64,000 bases of DNA. Origin: Candidatus Thorarchaeota archaeon MP8T_1 (lineage in GTDB: Archaea; Asgardarchaeota; Thorarchaeia; Thorarchaeales; Thorarchaeaceae). The notes beneath the pieces were generated by a model. The model ran no database searches. It was not told the origin of the DNA and saw only the letters and a list, made by a program, of their open reading frames with translations. A program made the position numbers and the translations under genes. Location of the stretch: the NCBI GenBank assembly GCA_002825465.1, contig PJER01000008.1:1-64000 (forward strand). The letters run 5' to 3'. Shown here in pieces: positions 44,132 to 52,800 of the stretch (the stretch's first letter is position 1; every line of letters starts with the position of its first letter).

Positions 44132-44731
44132 ATGACTATGCCAATCACACCACTTCATTACCCATTTGCATTTTTGATTTCGAAGACAAATCGAAGATTG
44201 CAATTACCAGCATTGGTTGTCGGTTCTGTAATGCCTGACATAGAAGTTCCATTCATGTGGGTATTTTTCAGCTCTCTTCCAGATCACCTCTTTCTACATA
44301 GCTTAGTAGGTGCGGCAACTCTCGGAACACTACTTACGGTTCTCGTGACCCGATTTCTCTATGCACCAATCATGTCTACATTCTTTAGAGTAAATAGATT
44401 AGAATTGAATGAAGTCTGTAAGATTACACCCTGGTTAGTAGTGTCATCATTCATAGGTGTGATGTCACATTTAATCTTAGATTTCCCAATGCATTGGTAT
44501 AACCCTATCCTATGGCCTTTGGTGAATCCTTTTGATATAATTGGACCATTGGTTCTTCTGTTCATGTCAACATATGATTTCATGAGTGCATACTGGATAG
44601 CTAATTTCTTGATGAATATTTCAATGATAATTCTGTGGATTGTAATCCTGTACAAACTTCGATCACAAGGAAAAATTTGGTCTAAGCACTGGATTGGAGA
44701 GCATGCATATGCAGGCATAGGAGCTACCTAA
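44132..44731 (+). CDS. DUF4184-like membrane protein
   Basis: The 199-residue protein begins MTMPITPLHYPFAFLISKTN, followed by VVGSVMPDIEVPFMW. The pattern P-x-T-x-x-H and G-x-x-x-P-D-I-E is typical of DUF4184/membrane-bound hydrolase-like proteins. About five hydrophobic helices follow, with a conserved-looking SHLILDFPMHWYNPILWP. A related gene lies at 57934-58458. The biochemical role is unknown; the His/Asp residues suggest a metal site. Confidence 0.7.
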   Translation: MTMPITPLHYPFAFLISKTNRRLQLPALVVGSVMPDIEVPFMWVFFSSLPDHLFLHSLVGAATLGTLLTVLVTRFLYAPIMSTFFRVNRLELNEVCKITPWLVVSSFIGVMSHLILDFPMHWYNPILWPLVNPFDIIGPLVLLFMSTYDFMSAYWIANFLMNISMIILWIVILYKLRSQGKIWSKHWIGEHAYAGIGAT

Positions 44732-45675
44732 CGAAATGGCACAAACCATTCTTCCAATGAAAGGTACGAGTGTGTGTCTAATACACACTCATTGTTATAG
44801 AGGTCTCTTAGAAATTGATTATAACTCGAGATATTCCGTGTGCGAATAGTTGCAAACAGACTATATTCTTCACTGGTACGATATAGATCCCAGATATGCT
44901 CATCCTCTATTAGTTTTTTTACTAACTCATTTGCGGATCCAGGACTGACCTTCATGCGTATGAAGAATTTGAGTGGAACATTGATGAGATTGAAGTCTAT
45001 ATCGATTGAATATCCAACAATAGCACGTTTCATTGTAAGTTTATCAATTGCTTTTGAAACAGCGGATTGACTCATCTTCGGATTCATCAATTCTCCAATG
45101 TTAGCCTGTGAGAGTGGAAAGGGATGTTCATCTGTTGGTTCATAGCGATACATGATATCCAGAAGAGCAAGTTCTTTCGTGGTCATTGGTGCTCGAGGAA
45201 TAGATGGTTGAATAATTCTGAAAAAATTCTTCTTATACGCTGTAAGAATTTGAACAAGATCGTATTTTCCAGCTCCCGAACTTGCTACAACATGATCAAC
45301 TTTATCGAGTAACTTTTCAAAATCTCCGTGAGAGTCAAATCTGAATGACCCCAGAAGAGAGTGATAACCTGAGATCCCATCCAAGGATTCGAGTTCTTCC
45401 ATCGCAAGTAATTTTTTACTAACATCTAGTTCTCGAGGATTACTCTTCATGAAGAGAATAGTCCCTCTTGCACCTTGAACCAAGTTTGGATTTACGATAG
45501 TAGTATATGCTCGAATAACCCCACTTGTAGCTAATCCTTTTATTGTTCTCGAAACCCAATTTCGACTCTTACCCATCATCTGTGCTATAAATCCAGGGCT
45601 GTTACGAGAATTACGAACAAGAGATTCTAATAGAACTCGTTCATCATCAGATAGAATAATTTGCATTTCTTTCAC
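44728..45675 (-). CDS. Lrp/AsnC-like regulator with two helix-turn-helix domains
   Basis: The 315-residue protein is a double-length Lrp-type regulator. HTH 1 is at about residues 8-60 (SPGFIAQMMGKSRNWVSRTI, then ATSGVIRAYTTIVNP). HTH 2 is at about 170-225 (NIGELMNPKMSQSAVSKAID, then IVGYSIDIDFNLI). Each is followed by an alpha/beta segment. It is divergent from ahcY and may control it; that is positional inference. It overlaps the membrane gene end by 4 bases. Confidence 0.78.
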   Translation of the reverse strand: MKEMQIILSDDERVLLESLVRNSRNSPGFIAQMMGKSRNWVSRTIKGLATSGVIRAYTTIVNPNLVQGARGTILFMKSNPRELDVSKKLLAMEELESLDGISGYHSLLGSFRFDSHGDFEKLLDKVDHVVASSGAGKYDLVQILTAYKKNFFRIIQPSIPRAPMTTKELALLDIMYRYEPTDEHPFPLSQANIGELMNPKMSQSAVSKAIDKLTMKRAIVGYSIDIDFNLINVPLKFFIRMKVSPGSANELVKKLIEDEHIWDLYRTSEEYSLFATIRTRNISSYNQFLRDLYNNECVLDTHSYLSLEEWFVPFR

Positions 45676-45710
45676 AACTATTTTTTACAATCTATTCCAA
45701 ATTAGAATGA

Positions 45711-45722
45711 TATATTCATATA
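45711..45722 (+). promoter_or_regulatory. TATA-like element of ahcY
   Basis: TATATTCATATA at this position would start transcription near 45742-45748, leaving little or no leader before the ATG at 45754. That fits a short-leader archaeal gene. The element lies in the divergent spacer shared with the Lrp-like regulator. Confidence 0.5.
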
Positions 45723-45753
45723 CTTACTGGTTTATGTCTATCTCGTGAAAAAA

Positions 45754-47010
45754 ATGGCTGATTATAAGGTCAAAGACATTAATCTTGCTGAAGAAGGCAG
45801 GAAACTAATTGATTATGCAGAGAAACATATGCCTGTTCTCATGCATCTTCGAGAGAAATACTCCAAGACTCAACCCTTGAAGGGAATGAGAATTGCAGGG
45901 TGTCTTCATGTGACCAAGGAGACTGCAGTACTTGTTGAAACACTGAGAGCTGCAGGTGCAGAGGTTGCGTGGTCAGGTTGTAATCCATTATCAACAAACG
46001 ATATGGTTGCAGCGGCTCTTGCAGCAAATGAGGTGCCAGTCTTTGCTTGGCATGGTCTGAATACTGAGGAATACTACTGGTGTATCGAACAGACCTTGAA
46101 GGTCAAACCAACCCTCACACTGGATGATGGTGCTGACCTCATCTTTACACTGCACAATAAACACCAAGAATTGATACCTGAATTATATGGTGGATCTGAA
46201 GAAACCACCACTGGAGTCATACGAATTAGAGCAATGGCAGATGATGGAGCGCTGAAGTATCCAATCATGGCAGTGAATGATGCTGATACAAAACACCTGT
46301 TCGATAATGTATATGGAACAGGTCAGAGTGTCATCGATGGTCTCCTACGAGCCTCTGCAATTCTCATTGCAGGAAAGACCGTGGTCATTGGTGGTTACGG
46401 TTACTGTAGTCGTGGAATGGCTACCCGAGCAAAGGGTATGGGTGCAGATGTAATAGTCACAGAGGTTGATCCTGTACGAGCGCTTCAGGCTAGGATGGAT
46501 GGGTTCCAGGTCATGAAGATGGATGATGCAGCACCCTTAGGAGATGTGTTCCTTACTGCAACGGGCATGAAAGATGTCGTTAAAGGATCACATATGAAGA
46601 AGATGAAGTCAGGATCAATCATGGGAAATGCGGGACATTACAATGTTGAAATAAATGAACCAGATCTACTTGCTCTCAGTAAGAGTAAGAAGAGGGTCAG
46701 ACATGCTCTGGATGAGTATGAGACCAAAGATGGGCGATTCCTCTACCTACTTGGTGAAGGAAGACTTGTCAATCTGGCAGCTGCAGAGGGACATCCTTCT
46801 GAAGTCATGGATTTAAGCTTTAGCTCACAATTAAATGCAATGATTTGGATGTCCAAGAATGGTAAGGACCTCAAGCCAGCAGTCTATGAGTTTCCCAGTG
46901 AACTTGACAGAGAAACAGCACTTGCTAAACTCCATACGATGGGAATCACTATAGACAAGTGGACAGAAGAACAGGAACGATATGCAAAGGCATACGCAGA
47001 AGGAACATAA
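45754..47010 (+). CDS. ahcY: Adenosylhomocysteinase
   Basis: The protein has 418 residues from the ATG at 45754; the frame also has a GTG at 45745, but homologues begin close to ADYKVKDINLAEEGR. It hydrolyses S-adenosylhomocysteine to adenosine and homocysteine. The NAD site is GKTVVIGGYGYCSRGMATRA, and other conserved parts are TLDDGADLIFTLH, GSIMGNAGHYNVEI and NLAAAEGHPSEVMDLSFSSQ. The length and sequence style are archaeal. It stands alone with promoter and terminator. Confidence 0.96.
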   Translation: MADYKVKDINLAEEGRKLIDYAEKHMPVLMHLREKYSKTQPLKGMRIAGCLHVTKETAVLVETLRAAGAEVAWSGCNPLSTNDMVAAALAANEVPVFAWHGLNTEEYYWCIEQTLKVKPTLTLDDGADLIFTLHNKHQELIPELYGGSEETTTGVIRIRAMADDGALKYPIMAVNDADTKHLFDNVYGTGQSVIDGLLRASAILIAGKTVVIGGYGYCSRGMATRAKGMGADVIVTEVDPVRALQARMDGFQVMKMDDAAPLGDVFLTATGMKDVVKGSHMKKMKSGSIMGNAGHYNVEINEPDLLALSKSKKRVRHALDEYETKDGRFLYLLGEGRLVNLAAAEGHPSEVMDLSFSSQLNAMIWMSKNGKDLKPAVYEFPSELDRETALAKLHTMGITIDKWTEEQERYAKAYAEGT

Positions 47011-47018
47011 AGAGAGGA

Positions 47019-47046
47019 AAGTGGGATTTCAGATCCCACTTTTTCA
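47019..47046 (+). terminator. Hairpin terminator of ahcY
   Basis: Arms AAGTGGGAT (47019-47027) and ATCCCACTT (47033-47041) surround a 5-base loop, followed by TTTTC. Confidence 0.75.
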
Positions 47047-47121
47047 ATCTAGAACAGCCCAAAGAATCTGACGTTGCTCTGTTCTTAATGATTAATTATC
47101 GAGAGGTAGAAAATCTCATTC

Positions 47122-47688
47122 ATGGAAAAAATAAAACTTGACCAGAGATTCTCCCCTTACCAGATGCCAAGTGTGATAATCGGTACAATAATTGAGAATA
47201 AACCAAACTTCATGCTGTGTACATGGATAAGTCGTGTAAATCGAACACCTTCCATTTGGATGGTGTCAATCAATAGAAAGCACTTGACTATGGAGGGGAT
47301 AAGGGAGAATGTCAGTTTTAGTATGAATTTCCCATCAATCGATCTTGTAGAGAAAGCAGATTATGTTGGAATAACCTCTGGAAGAAATAGTGACAAGTCT
47401 TCAGTTTTCAAAACATTCTATGGAGAAACAAATGCTCCAATGATTGAGGAGTGTGTTTTGAATATGGAGTTGGAAGTGGAGGAAATTATCGAACGCCCAG
47501 ATCATTTTATTGTTCTAGGTAGATCAATCAATACATATGCAAGTCAACAGGTTCTAGTTGATAATAAGCCAGATATGAAGAAGATGAACCAGATTGTGTA
47601 TACTGGCGCAGAAGGGCAACCATCATATTGGACAATTGGTGATAAAATAGGAGATGCATTCTCAATTGGAAAGGGGTTCAGGGAGTAA
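47122..47688 (+). CDS. Flavin reductase-like protein (flavoredoxin family)
   Basis: The 188-residue protein has the split-barrel FMN-binding pattern: MPSVIIGTIIENKPNFMLCT, then SIWMVSINRKHLTMEGIREN and the FSMNFPSIDLVEKADYVGI region. Members bind FMN and reduce flavin or act as electron carriers. The length is normal. It stands alone after ahcY; a terminator lies about 120 bases after its stop. Confidence 0.82.
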   Translation: MEKIKLDQRFSPYQMPSVIIGTIIENKPNFMLCTWISRVNRTPSIWMVSINRKHLTMEGIRENVSFSMNFPSIDLVEKADYVGITSGRNSDKSSVFKTFYGETNAPMIEECVLNMELEVEEIIERPDHFIVLGRSINTYASQQVLVDNKPDMKKMNQIVYTGAEGQPSYWTIGDKIGDAFSIGKGFRE

Positions 47689-47809
47689 TTACAAATCCAA
47701 TTTGGGTTCCAAGGCTTTCTAGAATTTATCTAGTAGATGCAATCACATAGCGGCAATGCCAATAGACAAGTAAACTGCAGAAAATAAAATACGCATTAGG
47801 CACAGAGCA

Positions 47810-47845
47810 GATGATGGGGGACTCGCCCCCACATCCTCTTTTTTT
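47810..47845 (+). terminator. Strong plus-strand terminator in the 47.7-47.86 kb spacer
   Basis: GATG-A-TGGGGG (47810-47820) pairs with CCCCCACATC (47826-47835), leaving one bulged A, and is followed by CTCTTTTTTT. It lies 120 bases after the flavin reductase stop. It may end that transcript or a separate short RNA from the spacer. Confidence 0.7.
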
Positions 47846-47862
47846 GTAGATCCATCACCGAA

Positions 47863-48186
47863 TTATTTCAGCTTACCAAGAATTGCATCTTGAGCCTGCT
47901 TCATTGCGGCATCCTGTTGTTCGCTCAAGCTAGCTGCTTGCTTTCGAATATCATCATAGAACTCTTGTCTAGACGATATTGCTCCTTCAATGAGGGCCGC
48001 AGCAGCCTCTGAGCGACTCTTGAAGATGCCAACAGCTACCATGGAGTCAAGTGTCTCGACTACACGCTTGTTCATCCTAGCAACGACTGGAATTTCTCTC
48101 TCTTCACCCTCAAATCCATCTGCAGAGATGTTTTTGAGAACTCGCTCTCTAAGTGACGATTTTTTTGATTTTTCTTCTTTAGACAC
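47863..48186 (-). CDS. Small ribbon-helix-helix-like protein
   Basis: The 107-residue protein starts at GTG. After a charged N-terminus (about 1-30) it has EREIPVVARMNKRVVETLDS and VGIFKSRSEAAAALIEGAIS. That is a beta strand followed by two helices with the R/S-x-S-E-A-x-x-x-L-I pattern of CopG-type DNA-binding proteins. A helical, Gln/Ala-rich C-terminus follows. Its promoter contains heptamer repeats also found at the neighbouring gene, so it may bind them; this is inference. Confidence 0.7.
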   Translation of the reverse strand: MSKEEKSKKSSLRERVLKNISADGFEGEEREIPVVARMNKRVVETLDSMVAVGIFKSRSEAAAALIEGAISSRQEFYDDIRKQAASLSEQQDAAMKQAQDAILGKLK

Positions 48187-48231
48187 TATAACAACCCGTG
48201 TGTATTTTTGTAAAATATGTATTTAAGATTG

Positions 48232-48252
48232 CGTATCGCGTATCATATATAC
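48232..48252 (-). repeat. Heptamer repeats at the promoter of the ribbon-helix-helix gene
   Basis: Three 7-base units, CGTATCG, CGTATCA and TATATAC, lie in a row. On the minus strand this reads as a TATA-like GTATATA followed by two TGATACG-type units. The same unit sequence recurs at 48694-48721. Confidence 0.7.
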
Positions 48253-48256
48253 ATTT

Positions 48257-48643
48257 TTATTTTGTGAACTGGTCTTTTGGATTGGTTCTTGGATTCTTTT
48301 GCTCACTCTGATTTGCATTGTTCTGTTTACTACCAATTCTGGCAGAAGCAGATCCAGCGCCTCTAAGTTGTTTGACCTTTCCATAGGTCCAATCAACAAG
48401 ATAGATTTCAGCAAAGAGAACCAATACTACCATACCGGGGAGTGTTACCAGGGGGACAATTAGCAAGGTTGCAATTGTAATAATACCACCGAAGGTCATT
48501 CCGTATTGACGCCGATTTCCTGAAGAACTATCTTCCATCTCTTCATCTGCCCAAGGGACAATGAACTCTAGCTCTTCATCTTCCGCTTTAAACTCAATTT
48601 CAACTTCAGTTGCTTTATGTTTAGATTCAACAACTCGTTCCAT
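48257..48643 (-). CDS. Small acidic protein with two transmembrane helices
   Basis: The protein has 128 residues from ATG 48643, with GAGGTGA just upstream; the frame's GTG at 48673 lies within the repeat array and is unlikely. The N-terminus is acidic (EFKAEDEELEFIVPWADEEM). Two hydrophobic segments follow (about 68-85 and 88-105) and then a basic, Asn/Gln-rich tail. No family is recognised. The gene is preceded by heptamer repeats and diverges from the TPR-like genes. Confidence 0.6.
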   Translation of the reverse strand: MERVVESKHKATEVEIEFKAEDEELEFIVPWADEEMEDSSSGNRRQYGMTFGGIITIATLLIVPLVTLPGMVVLVLFAEIYLVDWTYGKVKQLRGAGSASARIGSKQNNANQSEQKNPRTNPKDQFTK

Positions 48644-48665
48644 TTGATTCACCTCATCCGCAACG

Positions 48666-48721
48666 CGTTTCACGTTTCACGTTTTATGTTTTACGTATCA
48701 CGTATCGCGTATAATATATAC
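48666..48721. repeat. Tandem heptamer repeat array in a divergent promoter
   Basis: Eight consecutive 7-base units are visible: CGTTTCA, CGTTTCA, CGTTTTA, TGTTTTA, CGTATCA, CGTATCG, CGTATAA and TATATAC. On the minus strand the last unit gives a TATA-like box, and the array covers the expected start of transcription. The three final units match those at 48232-48252 closely. On the plus side a separate TATA-like CTATATATG (48731-48739) faces the TPR-like genes. Confidence 0.8.
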
Positions 48722-48799
48722 TCGACATTTCTATATATGTTTTGTCTCATTAGTTAACTGACCATTTGATTGCGCGAAACTCGGAGGGAGTACAGTCTG

Positions 48800-50314
48800 A
48801 TGGATCAACTTGGGACCATAACGAAGTACTACCAATTCATCGATGAAGAAACCAAGTCGATTCTGAATACTCTCATAGATGAATCAAGTAGCTACTATGA
48901 TTTTGTCCAGAGATTGTGTGAAACGGTCCTCAAGGGCGAAGTCCCAGAAAACTTGGTCTACCTTGCAGCAATTCATGCTTGGTTGTGTAGAATAAGAGGT
49001 ACGGTAATGCAACTTGGAGAGAAGTATGGAGATCTACCTTTCATAAAGCCATGGCTGTATATTGTTGACTCCGGAGAAAGAGATCAGGTAATAGCTCATG
49101 ATGAAGTCGTTGAATATATTGACAAAGCAATAGAAAACTCGATAGAAGTTTGGATGGAAGTGAACCTCCACATTCTTCATGCATTTCTCCATCACCCCTT
49201 TGGAGAGGTCATAAGTCTGTTTGAGCCACTTGATAAAGTAAAGGGTTTGATTGCTACACATCCACATCTAGGCTGTTTTGAATCAGTATTGTATGCATTT
49301 GAAGCAATAGCAAAATTGAAAGAAGATAACATAAACGAGGCTCTTGAAATCCTCCAAAAAGGCAAGTTTCTCGCAAAAAGATATGACGATGCAGTGTACA
49401 TGTACATGAATATACTTCAAGAAGCACTCATACTATCAGCAATCAATGTCAATGAATCAGCAGCGATGTTCGAAAATCTCTATGAGTTGGTTCAAGAGCT
49501 TCAGGTACCTGCTTTTGAAACTGAAATTTTGAATGATTCATCCCTATTATACGAAGTAATGGGCGAATTCGACCTAGTGATTTCAAGCCATCAAGAAATC
49601 ATGAAAATCATAGATGATATTGATGGACGTCTTAGCGATACAACTTTTATTATTCTTTCAAGAGCCTATGCCACTCTGGGTGATGGCCAACTAGCACTGG
49701 AATGGATTAACAGAGGAATAGAGGATAGTGGGCAATTTGAAGGGGCAATGATGTTAATCAGTAAAGCTTGGGCATTAGCATTAGTCAATAGGATTGATGA
49801 AGCAGAAAAAGCGCTGGAAACTGCATACCCGCTAGTGATCAAAGCTGGTTTTGAGAGGCATCTAGCAGACTATTATCACGTTTCAGGAGTAATTGAACAG
49901 AAAAATAGCAATTTCTCAGATGCACTGAATATGTTAGAAAAAGCATGGGAAATAACGAATAAAATTGGTATGGGAGGGGGTAACCTGAATCGTGCACTTC
50001 TTGATTTGGCTCGAGTTGAGAATTTGATTTCTGCTCGATCAAAAGATGATATGAAAGTTGTAGCTCCCGGAAAATGGCTTTCCACTTTGGAGAAGTATGC
50101 ATATGAGCGTGACTTACCAGGTATCAAAATGTATGCAGGTCTAATCAAATCGGAGTTTTACCAGAACCAAGGACAACTCAAAGATGCGTTGGTAATACTT
50201 CAGGATACATTTGCCATCACAGACTCTCTAGGTGTTCAAACCCTTAGAAGAAAGATAACTAAGCAAATACAGAATCTTGAACAACTTCTCCAACAGGAGG
50301 GCACGATTTCTTGA
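48800..50314 (+). CDS. TPR-like helical repeat protein, copy 1
   Basis: The protein has 504 residues from ATG 48800. CGGAGGGAG lies 9 bases upstream, and this start aligns with copy 2 (M-x-x-x-G-T-I-T-K-Y-Y). It is all-helical with several TPR-like units, for example INEALEILQKGKFLAKRYDD, GDGQLALEWINRGIE and DEAEKALETAYPLV. No enzymatic domain is seen. It resembles the repeat part of MalT-type proteins without a DNA-binding end. The stop overlaps the start of copy 2 by 4 bases (TTGA). Confidence 0.72.
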   Translation: MDQLGTITKYYQFIDEETKSILNTLIDESSSYYDFVQRLCETVLKGEVPENLVYLAAIHAWLCRIRGTVMQLGEKYGDLPFIKPWLYIVDSGERDQVIAHDEVVEYIDKAIENSIEVWMEVNLHILHAFLHHPFGEVISLFEPLDKVKGLIATHPHLGCFESVLYAFEAIAKLKEDNINEALEILQKGKFLAKRYDDAVYMYMNILQEALILSAINVNESAAMFENLYELVQELQVPAFETEILNDSSLLYEVMGEFDLVISSHQEIMKIIDDIDGRLSDTTFIILSRAYATLGDGQLALEWINRGIEDSGQFEGAMMLISKAWALALVNRIDEAEKALETAYPLVIKAGFERHLADYYHVSGVIEQKNSNFSDALNMLEKAWEITNKIGMGGGNLNRALLDLARVENLISARSKDDMKVVAPGKWLSTLEKYAYERDLPGIKMYAGLIKSEFYQNQGQLKDALVILQDTFAITDSLGVQTLRRKITKQIQNLEQLLQQEGTIS

Positions 50315-51798
50315 AACCAATGGGGACCATCACAAAGTACTATCCCTTCATCGATGATGATACGAAATCAATTCTTGACACACTCATGGATGAGGCTAGT
50401 AGCTACTATGACTTTGTTGGACTTTTGTGTAAAACAGTCCTTGAGAACGAGGTTCCTATCAATCTCGGATATCTTGCGGCTGTCCATGCATGGTGGACAA
50501 GAAAGAAAGATGTCATAGATCACATTCAAGAGAAATTCAAAGATGTACCTTACATTCATCCATGGAAATACATTCCTGATATTACTGATATGAAGCAAGA
50601 GATAATTCATAATCAGATCGTTGAATCTCTAGATAGGGTACTGAAAGTCCCAGTAGAAGACTGGATTGAAACTGAACTTCATCTCTTACACGCGTATTTT
50701 CACTATCCGTATTTTGGTGATGTTTCAGGATTACTCAAACCTATAGAGGAAGCTAGAAAATTAGTTGATACTAATCCGCTCCTGAAGTGTTTTGAATCTC
50801 TAATCTATTGTCTCGAAGGGTGGGCTAAAGGATTAGAAGGTTATGTCCAAGATGCAATTGATTCTCTTCAAAAAGGTCATCAGATTGCCAAAGATTACAA
50901 CGATTTATTGTACCAGTATCTGAATCTGATTAATCAAGCATCCATAGTGTTATACATTGATGTCAAAGAATCTATTGAATTGTGTGAGAATCTATATGAT
51001 ATGACTCAGGATCTTGGCGTTCCTTATTTTATTGCTGAAGTTCTAAATGATTCAGGTGTCGCTTTTGAAACTGCTGGAGAATATGATCTCGCGATATCAA
51101 GTCATATTGAGGCAAAGAGAGTTGCCGGAGAGAACGATTGGAGTAGTCAAATATTATCTAGAATCTATGCTTCTCTTGGTGATGGAACTAGAGCCCTCAA
51201 TGAAATTAATCCGTACTTTGAATCTGAAGTAACAGCTGATAGTGCAATTTGGTATCTTAGAAGAGCTCGAGCTTATGCGTTGTTGCATAGGATAGAAGAG
51301 GCTGAACACGATTTAGAAAGTGTCTATGCACAAGTGATGAGGCGAGGCACGGATGTTTTCCTCGGATCATACTACCATGTTTCAGGTGAGATTGAGATTG
51401 CGAAATGCAATTACCTTGATGCTCTAGATATACTTGAAAGATGCTGGGAATTCTATAAGCGAGTTCCCCGAGTTCTTAATCACAGCCTTATTCTCCTCGA
51501 CTTAGCTCGCGTTGAATTAGAACTTGAGAAAGTGTCCATAGATCCCACTAAACTTGCTAGTCCAGGAAAGTGGCTTCGTGAGCTTGAAACACATGCTAAA
51601 GATCGAAGTTTGCCAGGAATTCAAATGCAAGCAGCCTTGATAAAATCGAACTTCTATCAGAATCATGGTCAGCTCAAAGATTCTCGAGCAGTACTTGTTG
51701 ATGCATTAGAAATTACTGACTCTCCCGGAGTAACAACCTTGAGAAAGATAATCGAAAAACAACTTCAAGAGATCGATTTACTACTGCATGATGGGTGA
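50311..51798 (+). CDS. TPR-like helical repeat protein, copy 2
   Basis: The protein has 495 residues from TTG 50311, which AGGAGG precedes by 10 bases. It is clearly homologous to copy 1 end to end. Shared blocks are GTITKYY, SSYYDFV, YYHVSGEIE and, most strongly, the C-terminal PGKWLRELETHAKDRSLPGI, then NFYQNHGQLKDSRAVLVDAL. It is helical, with TPR-like pairs and no catalytic motif. A scaffold or signalling role is possible but not shown. Confidence 0.72.
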   Translation: MKPMGTITKYYPFIDDDTKSILDTLMDEASSYYDFVGLLCKTVLENEVPINLGYLAAVHAWWTRKKDVIDHIQEKFKDVPYIHPWKYIPDITDMKQEIIHNQIVESLDRVLKVPVEDWIETELHLLHAYFHYPYFGDVSGLLKPIEEARKLVDTNPLLKCFESLIYCLEGWAKGLEGYVQDAIDSLQKGHQIAKDYNDLLYQYLNLINQASIVLYIDVKESIELCENLYDMTQDLGVPYFIAEVLNDSGVAFETAGEYDLAISSHIEAKRVAGENDWSSQILSRIYASLGDGTRALNEINPYFESEVTADSAIWYLRRARAYALLHRIEEAEHDLESVYAQVMRRGTDVFLGSYYHVSGEIEIAKCNYLDALDILERCWEFYKRVPRVLNHSLILLDLARVELELEKVSIDPTKLASPGKWLRELETHAKDRSLPGIQMQAALIKSNFYQNHGQLKDSRAVLVDALEITDSPGVTTLRKIIEKQLQEIDLLLHDG

Positions 51799-51833
51799 GT
51801 TACTTCAAGTAGCTCTCAGTAGATCAAGTGTTA

Positions 51834-52649
51834 CTATGGTTTCTTTCCGAATAGGTACATGAGAGAAGCTGCAGATGATCCGTAAATCTTCACCTGTTCT
51901 TTGATTGATTCGGCTCTCTCTAGTACCTCAGCATACGATGGATGTTCGTGTATTCTTTCTACATCATCATCAACTTGCTTGATTAAAAGCTCAATATGCT
52001 CAGCCCTCAAGGGATCTTGACACTTGTTGACATCATCACAGAATAGACATTTGATTGACCAAGAAGATTCGTAAGTTTCTATATCATTCAATCCTAGCTT
52101 GACAACGAGATTTCTCAGTTCTTGTCGAGTTAGAGATGCAAAATGAGGGATATCAAGGAGAGTATCTATCTTCACATTAAGATGATGTAATTCCATATCA
52201 ACATGCTGAGCTTTGGTCTGTTCCCCATCAGAATACATTTCCTGGATAATGAAATATCCACCGGGTTTCAACACGCGATACATCTCGGAGAGAACTGTAT
52301 CAATATTTTCAAGATGATGAATTGTATAGGATATGCATACAGTATCAAATTGATTATCTTGGAATGTCATTTTTTCAGCATTCATCGCTTGGAGTGTTAC
52401 AGGGGCTTCTTTGAACTCGCTTTTCCCTTTCTTAACATATTCCTCTGAAATATCAATACCTGTGAATGAATCATAGTCCTTTAGAACCTTCATTAGTACC
52501 TTAATGAACTCACCATCCTTAGTACCAACATCAAGGACTGCTCCGGCAGAAATGGTCTCAAATTTCTTTTTGACCTCGATTGCACCAGATTCTCTTATCG
52601 CATTTGGCATATCTGCAATCAAATCATATCCTCCAGATAATGATGGCAC
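51834..52649 (-). CDS. SAM-dependent methyltransferase (class I)
   Basis: The 271-residue protein has the class I methyltransferase motif AVLDVGTKDGEFIKVLMKV, followed by FTGIDISEEYVKKGK, NAEKMTFQDNQFDTVCISYT and YRVLKPGGYFIIQEMY. A Cys cluster (KCLFCDDVNKCQDP) lies in the C-terminal part. The frame starts at GTG 52649, but a TTG at 52622 has GGAGG 7 bases upstream and may be the real start. The substrate is unknown. It converges on the TPR-like genes. Confidence 0.83.
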   Translation of the reverse strand: MPSLSGGYDLIADMPNAIRESGAIEVKKKFETISAGAVLDVGTKDGEFIKVLMKVLKDYDSFTGIDISEEYVKKGKSEFKEAPVTLQAMNAEKMTFQDNQFDTVCISYTIHHLENIDTVLSEMYRVLKPGGYFIIQEMYSDGEQTKAQHVDMELHHLNVKIDTLLDIPHFASLTRQELRNLVVKLGLNDIETYESSWSIKCLFCDDVNKCQDPLRAEHIELLIKQVDDDVERIHEHPSYAEVLERAESIKEQVKIYGSSAASLMYLFGKKP

Positions 52650-52800
52650 AATAGAAATCAGTAATCAATCCTTTGAGCTACGCAGAATTCCAGAAGAGAA
52701 ATTGAATAAGACGAATCAGCGAGAAAGTTAAAGCCATTTGCAGCAATCTACACAAGAAGATTGAATAGATTGCTGCTATAGTTAGAGAGGGGTACATCTA

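Noticed and set aside
48666..48721. CRISPR-like or telomere-like repeat
   Set aside because: Units are only 7 bases with no spacers and lie at a promoter next to the TATA-like box, so an operator array fits better.
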